Assembly (NCBI GenBank): GCA_004357365.1
Contig: SMVT01000058.1
Location: 1-6,204 of the forward strand
DNA from: Nitrospina sp.
Lineage (GTDB): Bacteria > Nitrospinota > Nitrospinia > Nitrospinales > Nitrospinaceae
Length of the DNA stretch: 6,204 nucleotides
Direction: 5' to 3'
Positions 1 to 6,039 of this stretch are shown piece after piece. Numbering within the stretch: the first letter of the stretch is position 1; every line of letters begins with the position of its first letter. The position numbers were made by a program, and so were the translations under genes. The notes beneath the pieces were generated by a model. That model saw nothing but the letters and a program-made list of their open reading frames with translations. It was not told where the DNA came from and did no database searches.

Positions 1-2
1 TT

Positions 3-1988
3 ATGGAAGAACAGTTCCCCCGGAAAGACATTGCCAGCGAAATCAACCTGGTGTCGCTCTACCAGGTTCCCAAATACGACCGGAAGACGGGCAAATTCAT
101 TTGCGCCGTTAATTACTACACCAGCGAACCCTACGAGTTCACCCCCTTTGAAAAGGCCCTGCTCCAGCAACACGCGTCCATGGTGGAAAACCTGATCCTG
201 GAAGAAAGCCAGGCCAATATCGAAATTCAGGTGTTGAGCGAGATCGAAGGATTGCTTTCGGAACAAAACAGTTCCCTGCAATCGTTTCTGCAAAATATTC
301 TGGGTAAAACCTCGGAGCTTCTGGGAGCTGATTGCGGGACCATTTCGCTCCTGAAAATAATCGACGGCCAACACTGGCTGGTGGTGGAGGACGAACAGGG
401 AAAGCTGGCCGGCGCCAAATCGCGCGCCTGGAAAAAGAGTGAAATCCCTCCCCTGCTAGTGGGAGGCAACGACCTGCCGGACGCCATGAAATCGGTCAAC
501 GGCTATTGCGCGCATACCGCCCGGCCGGTGCTGTTTTCCGATGTCAACAACACGCAGTTGACCCAGGGGTTTTATAAAAACCTGTCGTCGGCCATTCGTT
601 CCGAACTGGCAGTTCCCATTATTTACGAAAACAATGTTCTGGGGGTCATCAATCAGGACAGTTTCAAGGTGAACTGTTTCAAGGAGGAGCATAAGAAAAT
701 CCTTCAGATCATCGCCAGCTTGATCGGGCAGAAAGTGTACCACCTGAAGCAAATCGAAAGCGTGCGGGCGGAGATGTCCGTCTTGCGGGAACAAATCGAA
801 TACCGCGACCCCAAGGTCTCCTCCTATTATCTCGGAAATGTCATCGGTAAAAGCCGCAAGATTCACCACCTGATCAAGCAGATCGACACGGTTGTGGAAT
901 CGATCAGCCACCGGATGCTCCACTGGGAGCGGGGTCAACAGCTGGAGGCGGTCATGGGACTGCCTTCCCTGCTCCTCACCGGCCAGACGGGGACCGGCAA
1001 GGAATTTTTCTTCAACAATATTTATTCGCGTCTCCTGGAAATTTTCCGGTCCAACCGGGAAGGCCAATACGAACTTCCTCTGCGCAAAACCAATATCGCC
1101 GCCTACAGCGGGGACCTGACCTATAGCGAATTGTTCGGCCATAAAAAAGGTGCATACACCGGGGCGGAATCCCACCGTAAGGGCATTCTGGAGGAGGCGG
1201 ACGGCGGCATCGTGTTCCTCGACGAAATCGGGGACGCCGATCCCAAAACGCAGGTCCAGCTGTTGCGTTTTCTGGATACCGGCGCGTTTATGCGCCTCGG
1301 GGAAAACCAGCCCCGTTATTCGCAAATCTTCCTGATCACCGCCACCAACAAAAACCTGCTGGAAGAAATCGAAGCCGGGCGGTTCCGGGAGGATTTGTAT
1401 CACCGGCTCAACGCGCTCCATTTTCACATTCCGGCACTTAACGAACGGCAGGAAGATATCGAGGACTTGGCCATTCACTTTCTGGGACGACTCCACCAGG
1501 CGTATAAAAAAGATCCCAACAATCCTCCGCCGCAATTCGACCGGGAGGCCATCGCGTTTCTGACTCACAGAAAGTTCCGGGGCAACGTCCGGGAATTGAA
1601 AAATCTGCTGCTGAGAACCCTGCTGTTCTGCAAAAAATCCCGGATCACTCAGGAGGATTTAATCAACGCCAGCGGGGAGGAATGGGCGGACCCGCCTGCG
1701 GCCGCAGAGAACAACGGATGGGTTCATGAAATTCTGGAAACCCTGGAACAGGGCCGGGGGGATTTCTGGACGTCCATTTATCACCCTTTCAAAAGCAAAC
1801 GCCTGACGCGGGACGCGGTGTCCTCGCTCATCGAGACGGCGAAAACCCGTTACCAAACCAACCTGCCGGGCCTGGCGGTCAAACTGGGCGTGTGCAGTGA
1901 TCAATTCCGAAACAATCCCGAGGAAAACAAAAAATTTCTGAGTTTCAAAAATTTCCTTTACAAGACCGTCAAAATCACCGGAAACTGA
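3..1988 (+). CDS. Sigma-54-dependent transcriptional activator with GAF sensor domains (5' end outside window)
   Basis: An enhancer-binding activator that would use ATP hydrolysis to remodel sigma-54 RNA polymerase. The first visible codon is an ATG at 3, but residues 1-70 read as the last third of a GAF domain, so the true start is almost certainly upstream and the gene is partial. Residues about 80-255 form a second, complete GAF domain, followed by a short helical linker. The AAA+ domain begins at IGKS (281-284). Walker A is GQTGTGKE (327-334), the sigma-54 contact loop is GAYTGA (383-388) where most relatives have GAFTGA, and Walker B is GGIVFLDEIGD (401-411). An FREDLYHR arginine-finger region and an FRGNVRELKN sensor II follow. 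IGKS and Walker A are about 15 residues further apart than usual. The C-terminus (about 575-661, around D587-F588-W589) is not a textbook Fis helix-turn-helix. It resembles an alternative C-terminal domain found in some FhlA-like activators (from memory). Ligand and target genes cannot be read from the sequence. Confidence 0.93.
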   Translation: MEEQFPRKDIASEINLVSLYQVPKYDRKTGKFICAVNYYTSEPYEFTPFEKALLQQHASMVENLILEESQANIEIQVLSEIEGLLSEQNSSLQSFLQNILGKTSELLGADCGTISLLKIIDGQHWLVVEDEQGKLAGAKSRAWKKSEIPPLLVGGNDLPDAMKSVNGYCAHTARPVLFSDVNNTQLTQGFYKNLSSAIRSELAVPIIYENNVLGVINQDSFKVNCFKEEHKKILQIIASLIGQKVYHLKQIESVRAEMSVLREQIEYRDPKVSSYYLGNVIGKSRKIHHLIKQIDTVVESISHRMLHWERGQQLEAVMGLPSLLLTGQTGTGKEFFFNNIYSRLLEIFRSNREGQYELPLRKTNIAAYSGDLTYSELFGHKKGAYTGAESHRKGILEEADGGIVFLDEIGDADPKTQVQLLRFLDTGAFMRLGENQPRYSQIFLITATNKNLLEEIEAGRFREDLYHRLNALHFHIPALNERQEDIEDLAIHFLGRLHQAYKKDPNNPPPQFDREAIAFLTHRKFRGNVRELKNLLLRTLLFCKKSRITQEDLINASGEEWADPPAAAENNGWVHEILETLEQGRGDFWTSIYHPFKSKRLTRDAVSSLIETAKTRYQTNLPGLAVKLGVCSDQFRNNPEENKKFLSFKNFLYKTVKITGN

Positions 1989-1997
1989 TCGTCCCAA

Positions 1998-2267
1998 TCA
2001 TTCCCGGGTCTTTTTGTAGGCCTCGACAATGGCATCTCGAATCTGTTTTTTGATATTGGGGTTTGTGGGGATAACAATGTCGTGGAAGGTTTGGTCCTTG
2101 CCCTGAATAGCGGGATAGGTGATGAAGATGCCGCCGTTTTCTTTTTCAAATATCTTGATACCTTTGAGGATCAACGCGTCGTCCACCGTGATTTCCGCGT
2201 AAGCTTTTAAATTTTTTTGCAAACCACCCGGTTCGAAGGGGAAAATTTTTATGGCTGTAATTTCCAT
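1998..2267 (-). CDS. spoVG: SpoVG family nucleic-acid-binding regulator
   Basis: An 89-residue protein matching the SpoVG fold along its length. It has an N-terminal strand MEITAIKIFPF, the segment AYAEITVDDALILKGIKIFE, a NGGIFITYPA strand (B. subtilis has NGLFVAMPS), a DIVIPTNP segment (DITHPINS in SpoVG) and a C-terminal helix IKKQIRDAIVEAYKK. Family members bind RNA and DNA in the cytoplasm and act as pleiotropic regulators. The septation name comes from Bacillus and need not apply here. The protein lacks the acidic C-terminal tail of the Bacillus protein, which has about 97 residues. No strong Shine-Dalgarno precedes the ATG; the upstream bases read aggcgggcttcgttatc. The gene converges on the sigma-54 activator with 9 bp between stop codons and is divergent from ahcY. 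Function in this organism is inferred from the family only. Confidence 0.85.
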   Translation of the reverse strand: MEITAIKIFPFEPGGLQKNLKAYAEITVDDALILKGIKIFEKENGGIFITYPAIQGKDQTFHDIVIPTNPNIKKQIRDAIVEAYKKTRE

Positions 2268-2513
2268 GATAACGAAGCCCGCCTGACACCGATTTCAAGT
2301 GGACGAAACTCACACTCACTGTTAAAATGGACTCTGGCTGGGCCGAGTCACCCGGACACCCCCAAGGCCGCCTCGGACACATACAAGATTGAATTAACTG
2401 GGCTTACCTTCGCAGAAGACCCGACCGGACCTGTACTGAAATCATCCGATAAGGTGTGAGCCACCACTAATAATTAATATAGACTCTTTTCAGAAATTGA
2501 TAAGGAGAATTAA
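2268..2513. promoter_or_regulatory. Divergent intergenic region between spoVG and ahcY
   Basis: 246 bp that must hold the promoters of both divergent genes. An AT-rich stretch at 2468-2482 includes TAATAT (2475-2480), a possible -10 for ahcY, but no good -35 lies 16-18 bp upstream. Two exact copies of CGGACAC start 21 bp apart (2353-2359 and 2374-2380), and CCGAG (2343-2347) can pair with CTCGG (2372-2376). I looked for the SAH and SAM-I riboswitch core sequences before ahcY and did not recognise them. A short open frame at 2217-2459 on the plus strand overlaps spoVG and shows no protein-like features. Regulatory role is inferred from position only. Confidence 0.4.
2502..2507 (+). promoter_or_regulatory. 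Ribosome binding site of ahcY
   Basis: AAGGAG is followed by a 6-base spacer and then the ATG at 2514. This is close to ideal for 16S rRNA pairing and fixes the ahcY start. It is one of only two strong Shine-Dalgarno sequences in the window. Confidence 0.85.
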
Positions 2514-3821
2514 ATGACCTCGACGGTTGTTGCAGAAAAATACAAGGTTAAAGACCTTTCGCTGGCCGATTGGGGCCGCCAGGAAATTATTCTCGCGGAA
2601 AAGGAAATGCCCGGTCTGATGGCCCTGCGTGAAAAATACGGCAAGGACAAACCGCTGAAAGGCGCGCGCATCGCCGGCTCCCTGCACATGACCATCCAGA
2701 CGGCGGTCCTGATCGAAACCCTGATCGAGCTGGGCGCGGAAGTCCGCTGGGCCTCCTGCAACATTTTCTCGACCCAGGACCACGCCGCGGCGGCCATCGC
2801 CAAGGCGGGCATTCCCGTGTTCGCATGGAAAGGCGAAACCGAAGAAGAATACTGGTGGTGTACCGCGCAAACTCTGCCGTTCGACAACGACCAGGGTCCC
2901 AACATGATTCTCGACGACGGTGGCGATTTGACCGGCTACGTCCATGAAAAACGCCCGGAACTCCTGGTGGGCATCAAAGGCATCACCGAGGAAACCACCA
3001 CCGGCGTGCACAAGCTTTATAAAATGGTCGAAGACGGAGAGTTAAAAGTACCGACGATGAACGTCAACGATTCCGTCACCAAATCGAAATTCGATAATCT
3101 GTACGGTTGCCGCGAATCTCTGGCGGACGGCATTAAGCGCGCCACCGACGTGATGCTCGCCGGCAAAGTGATAGTAATCGCCGGTTACGGCGATGTCGGC
3201 AAGGGATGCGCGCACTCCATGCGATCGTACGGCGGACGCGTCCTGGTCACGGAAATCGATCCCATCTGCGCGTTGCAGGCGGCCATGGAGGGCTTGGAGG
3301 TCACCACCATGGAAGATGCCATTGCGGAAGGCGATATTTATGTCACCACCACCGGCTGTGAGGACATCGTGCGCATCGATCACATGGAGAAAATGAAAGA
3401 CACGGCCATCGTCTGCAACATCGGCCACTTCGATTGCGAAATCCAGGTGGACAAACTGAACAAATTTCCCGGCATCAACAAACAGGAAATCAAACCACAG
3501 GTGGACAAATACACGTTTCCGGACGGGCATTGCATCATATTGCTGGCGGAAGGCCGGTTGGTGAACCTCGGGTGCGCCACCGGGCATCCCTCGTTCGTGA
3601 TGTCCAACTCCTTCACCAACCAGGTGCTGGCACAGATCGAACTGTTCACCAAGAAATATGAAGTGGCGGTGTATACCCTGCCGAAGATTCTGGACGAGGA
3701 AGTGGCTCGCCTGCATCTTGGGAAGCTGGGAGTAAAACTGACGAAGTTGACGGACCAGCAGGCGAAATACCTGAACCTCCCGGTCACCGGTCCCTACAAA
3801 CCGGAGCTTTACCGCTATTAG
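2514..3821 (+). CDS. ahcY: Adenosylhomocysteinase (S-adenosyl-L-homocysteine hydrolase)
   Basis: A cytoplasmic NAD-dependent enzyme that reversibly splits S-adenosylhomocysteine into adenosine and homocysteine, removing the inhibitory product of SAM-dependent methylation and feeding the methionine cycle. The 435-residue protein is full length and near the size of the short form (human about 432); it lacks the roughly 40-residue insert of longer bacterial forms. Family signatures are present in order: GSLHMTIQTAVLIETL, the substrate segment ITEETTTGVHKLY, NVNDSVTKSKFDNLYGCRES, the Rossmann NAD motif GYGDVGKG (224-231), NIGHFD, LVNLGCATGHPSFVMSNSF, and a C-terminal KPELYRY carrying the Lys/Tyr tail that reaches the neighbouring subunit's cofactor in this tetramer family. 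After GHFD the residue is Cys, where many homologues have Asn or Val. The ATG is set by a strong ribosome binding site. The gene seems monocistronic: the next gene is convergent, and no metK or metF is adjacent. Confidence 0.98.
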   Translation: MTSTVVAEKYKVKDLSLADWGRQEIILAEKEMPGLMALREKYGKDKPLKGARIAGSLHMTIQTAVLIETLIELGAEVRWASCNIFSTQDHAAAAIAKAGIPVFAWKGETEEEYWWCTAQTLPFDNDQGPNMILDDGGDLTGYVHEKRPELLVGIKGITEETTTGVHKLYKMVEDGELKVPTMNVNDSVTKSKFDNLYGCRESLADGIKRATDVMLAGKVIVIAGYGDVGKGCAHSMRSYGGRVLVTEIDPICALQAAMEGLEVTTMEDAIAEGDIYVTTTGCEDIVRIDHMEKMKDTAIVCNIGHFDCEIQVDKLNKFPGINKQEIKPQVDKYTFPDGHCIILLAEGRLVNLGCATGHPSFVMSNSFTNQVLAQIELFTKKYEVAVYTLPKILDEEVARLHLGKLGVKLTKLTDQQAKYLNLPVTGPYKPELYRY

Positions 3822-3879
3822 CCAAAGGAATGCACTTTCAATGTGCGGCCGATGGACCTGTTAGCTGTGGTTGGGGGAT

Positions 3880-5274
3880 TTATTTCAAATCGGCGGCACA
3901 GCGAAAACCTACCCCCTCGATCCGGTAACCGGGATAAAACACCTTACGGCTGGAGGGACGAAGCATAAAAGCCGTCGTCTCCCACGCCCCTCCTCGAACT
4001 ACTTTTCGGCTGGCTGACCGTTCGGCCAGAAACAAACTATCAGGCTCACCTTGCCTGGGTTTCTGGGAAATCTGAAGAAGGGCGCCTTTCGGGTTATCCC
4101 TTGGACTGATGATGTAATATCCTTCATGGTAAGAATCAAAAACCCACTCGCTGACATTACCGGCCATGTCATGAAGTCCGAATGGGTTGGGAGGAAAGGA
4201 ACTCACCGGCGCCGTATGTTTAAAACCATCCGAAATCTCCGGGAAGCGGACATTGAGAGCGCATTCCCGGTCGCAAAAATTAGCTTTTCCGGGTTCCATT
4301 TGTTCTCCCCAATAAAATTCGGAAGTGGTGCCACCCCGCGCCGCATACTCCCATTCCGCTTCCGTGGCCAATCGTTTCCCGGATTTCTGGCAGTACTCGT
4401 TGGCCTCCATCCAAGTGACGCTGTCTACTGGAAGATTCGCCCCGGGAAACAGCGAGGGGTTGCCATTCATTTTGGCCTGAAAATATTTTTGCGTCACCTC
4501 GTACTTGTCCATGGTGAATGAGGCAACGCATACTTCATGCGCGGGCCTTTCGAGAGGACCACCCTTCTCATTTCCCATTTCAAAACAGCCCCCTTTAAGG
4601 ATGACCATTGCCACCGGCCCTCCAGCTTGGGTACTGGCAATCATCTTCTTTTTAACTTTTTCCTGCAACTCGACCACACGTTCCCGGATAATGCGGGGTA
4701 TACCGAGATACTTGATACTGACCTGGCTTTTCGGGAAAAGTTTAACTTTTCCGTCATTCGACAGAAAGATGCGATAATATTCTGTAGGCATCAACATCGG
4801 ATTTTTCATATAGGGGCCTGAGCTTTCTTCACTCATTTCCATCTTCACCACGGTTTCGTCTACCAGTTCTCCTGAAACAGGCTCCTTTTCATCTTTCAAA
4901 TAAACCAGAACCTGGCGTCCTCCTGTTACCTTCAAGGCAAGCAAACGTTCAATCAAGTCATTCGCTTCCTTCACCTTTCCCAATTCAAATTTGATTTCCG
5001 CAAGGGCTTTCATGGCTCTATAACCTTGTGGATTGGCCGCCGCCGCTTGGGTGAAGAATTTTTCCGCCAAAGCCAGCTTGCCCTTAGCACGGGCTGCCGC
5101 TCCCTTGGATATAAGGTTATCGTTTGCCCCAAAGGCCGGAATCGGGGATACACTCAAAGCCAACACAAATAAAAAAAAGGTGATCGTGGAAATTTGATGA
5201 GGCCCAAGACGATTGTTCATGGCTCGGTTCATTATGTTTGAAAGAAACTCAACAACTCCGACTCCTTCATTCAC
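3880..5274 (-). CDS. Exported TPR plus FGE/SUMF1-like domain protein, catalytic cysteines absent
   Basis: A 464-residue protein. A hydrophobic segment (about 28-49) ending AFGA-ND looks like a Sec signal peptide, so the protein probably acts in the periplasm or at the envelope. Residues 52-115 form about two TPR-like helical hairpins. Residues 116-215 are a strand-rich part and a charged helix that I do not recognise. Residues about 222-464 are an FGE-sulfatase (SUMF1) domain: GGCFEMGNE, DKYEVT, PVDSVTWMEANEYC, RLATEAEWEYAARGG, NPFGLHDMAGNVSEW, VVRGGAW and GFRCA. True formylglycine-generating enzymes carry a Cys pair soon after the GGS/GGA motif. Here the segment after GGAW (432-440) has none, so sulfatase activation is unlikely and a binding or structural role, or another chemistry, is more plausible. 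C334 and C338 (NFCDREC) may form a disulfide. The GTG start at 5274 has the best ribosome binding site and overlaps the upstream gene by 8 bp. ATGs at 5232 and 5220 would give a more usual signal-peptide length. Confidence 0.88.
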   Translation of the reverse strand: MNEGVGVVEFLSNIMNRAMNNRLGPHQISTITFFLFVLALSVSPIPAFGANDNLISKGAAARAKGKLALAEKFFTQAAAANPQGYRAMKALAEIKFELGKVKEANDLIERLLALKVTGGRQVLVYLKDEKEPVSGELVDETVVKMEMSEESSGPYMKNPMLMPTEYYRIFLSNDGKVKLFPKSQVSIKYLGIPRIIRERVVELQEKVKKKMIASTQAGGPVAMVILKGGCFEMGNEKGGPLERPAHEVCVASFTMDKYEVTQKYFQAKMNGNPSLFPGANLPVDSVTWMEANEYCQKSGKRLATEAEWEYAARGGTTSEFYWGEQMEPGKANFCDRECALNVRFPEISDGFKHTAPVSSFPPNPFGLHDMAGNVSEWVFDSYHEGYYIISPRDNPKGALLQISQKPRQGEPDSLFLAERSASRKVVRGGAWETTAFMLRPSSRKVFYPGYRIEGVGFRCAADLK

Positions 5275-5602
5275 AACAGGACTCCTTCGTTTTGGCTTGG
5301 GTCAAGGCATTACGTATTAATGATTCCGGGGGGATTCCCTGGAGGGCTCCATCCCCTGAATATATCCTGCATTTCAAGCCGTACTCCCCTTCACTGCCGG
5401 AGATTCCCTCCAAATCCTTTCCGCCGATCCGAATAGATGGAGAGCCTAAAAACTTTTGAGATACTGCCGTCTCCTCAGTGGTCACGAGAATCATTTCAAT
5501 CGGCCAGTCAAGGTTTTCATCATTTAAAACCTCATCCAATAAATCCAAAGCAAGCAAATAATTGGGGCAATCCGCAAAATATAAAAACTCTATTTTACTC
5601 AT
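5267..5602 (-). CDS. Small thioredoxin-fold-like protein, mer-associated (seleno)protein-family type
   Basis: A 111-residue cytoplasmic protein with no signal peptide. The N-terminus KIEFLYFADCPNY (C12) is a beta strand followed by a redox-type CPN motif at the start of a helix. FLGSPSIRIGG (51-61) resembles the cis-proline loop of thioredoxin folds. GLKCRIY (C78) and GIPPESLIRNAL complete a pattern I associate from memory with small thioredoxin-like (seleno)proteins found beside mer genes and sometimes annotated as alkylmercury lyase-like. C12 is encoded by TGC, so this copy is a cysteine form. The C-terminus ends ESCCE, and the vicinal C109-C110 could bind a soft metal. The ATG at 5602 has only a weak AAGG 12 bases upstream. 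The gene lies 32 bp after the merP-like gene and overlaps the next gene by 8 bp, consistent with an operon. The mercury link is inferred from neighbours, and it is not shown to be a MerB lyase. Confidence 0.72.
   Translation of the reverse strand: MSKIEFLYFADCPNYLLALDLLDEVLNDENLDWPIEMILVTTEETAVSQKFLGSPSIRIGGKDLEGISGSEGEYGLKCRIYSGDGALQGIPPESLIRNALTQAKTKESCCE
5282..5287 (-). promoter_or_regulatory. Ribosome binding site deciding the GTG start of the FGE-like gene
   Basis: On the minus strand AAGGAG is followed by 7 bases and then GTG at 5274-5272, inside the last codons of the upstream gene. This supports a GTG start and translational coupling. A second AAGGAG (5262-5267) lies 29 bases before the first downstream in-frame ATG (5232), too far to serve it. 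Confidence 0.65.
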
Positions 5603-5634
5603 AGAAAATATTAACCTTGCCTTATTAGAATTTG

Positions 5635-6033
5635 TTAATCGAATAAACGGAACTTAATGAACCCTGATTGGGCAGGCAACATCACCTCCCTGGGTTCGCC
5701 GACAGACACAATCTCCGCCCGAAACCCATCGCTTTTAAGGGCCGAGACCAATTGTTGACCCTCTACCTTTCCAGGCACCGTTTCCACCACTGTTGTACTG
5801 CCGGCTTTATCAAAATGAGTGATCTCGGCGGAGCGAACTCCATCCAACCGTTTTAAAGATTTTTGGACATCGGGGATACAGCTTTCGCATTTCAAACCCC
5901 TGACTTTCAACTGGTACTGTTGGAGTATTTCAACTTTTGAATTTACCGCCGGTTCAGCTGGCAGAGACCATGGATAAAAAAGCAAAATCAGGGCCGGCAA
6001 AACGGCAAATTTATATTTTAAAATTACCTTCAT
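5635..6033 (-). CDS. merP: MerP-like exported heavy-metal-associated (HMA) protein
   Basis: A 132-residue protein with a Lys-containing N-terminus and a hydrophobic stretch (about 9-24) ending in SLPAEPA, a probable Sec signal peptide cleaved near residues 26-29. Residues about 40-110 form one HMA domain with the metal-binding loop GLKCESC (C49 and C52), then helix-strand segments including LDGVRSAEITHF and LVSALKSDGFRAEIV. In Mer systems such a periplasmic protein takes Hg(II) on its two cysteines and passes it to MerT. Classical MerP is about 91 residues and has GMTC..C. This one has GLKC..C and a tail of about 22 residues (111-132) beyond the fold. Another soft metal such as Cu(I) is possible, and the mercury assignment rests on the adjacent merT-like fragment. 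There is no clear ribosome binding site. It starts 6 bp after the upstream stop, so coupling is likely. Confidence 0.75.
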   Translation of the reverse strand: MKVILKYKFAVLPALILLFYPWSLPAEPAVNSKVEILQQYQLKVRGLKCESCIPDVQKSLKRLDGVRSAEITHFDKAGSTTVVETVPGKVEGQQLVSALKSDGFRAEIVSVGEPREVMLPAQSGFIKFRLFD

Positions 6034-6039
6034 AACTTT

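Noticed and set aside
456..1568. 370-codon open frame on the minus strand
   Set aside because: It lies wholly antisense to the sigma-54 activator, whose domains are unmistakable. Its translation shows no family motif, and long antisense frames are common in GC-rich genes.
2217..2459. 80-codon open frame on the plus strand before ahcY
   Set aside because: It overlaps the start of spoVG, has no ribosome binding site, and its translation shows no domain or compositional sign of a protein.
2309..2460. Long-range inverted repeat CTCACAC (2309-2315) / GTGTGAG (2454-2460) as a closing stem of a leader RNA
   Set aside because: A 7-base match is expected about once or twice by chance in a region this size, and no conserved riboswitch core lies between the arms.
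2490..3716. Several minus-strand open frames inside ahcY (up to 224 codons)
   Set aside because: They are shadows of the highly conserved ahcY reading frame.
3832..3891. Possible terminators GCAC-TTTCAAT-GTGC and GATTT-ATTTC-AAATC between ahcY and the FGE-like gene
   Set aside because: The stems are only 4-5 bp, AT-rich in one case, and neither is followed by a run of T on either strand.
4051..4821. Plus-strand open frames of 90-156 codons opposite the FGE-like gene
   Set aside because: The minus strand encodes clear FGE motifs across the same bases. The plus-strand translations have no recognisable features.
5267..5269. TGA at the end of the thioredoxin-like gene as a selenocysteine codon
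   Set aside because: Readthrough adds only six more residues before another stop, and the expected selenocysteine position in this family is the CPN cysteine, which is TGC here.
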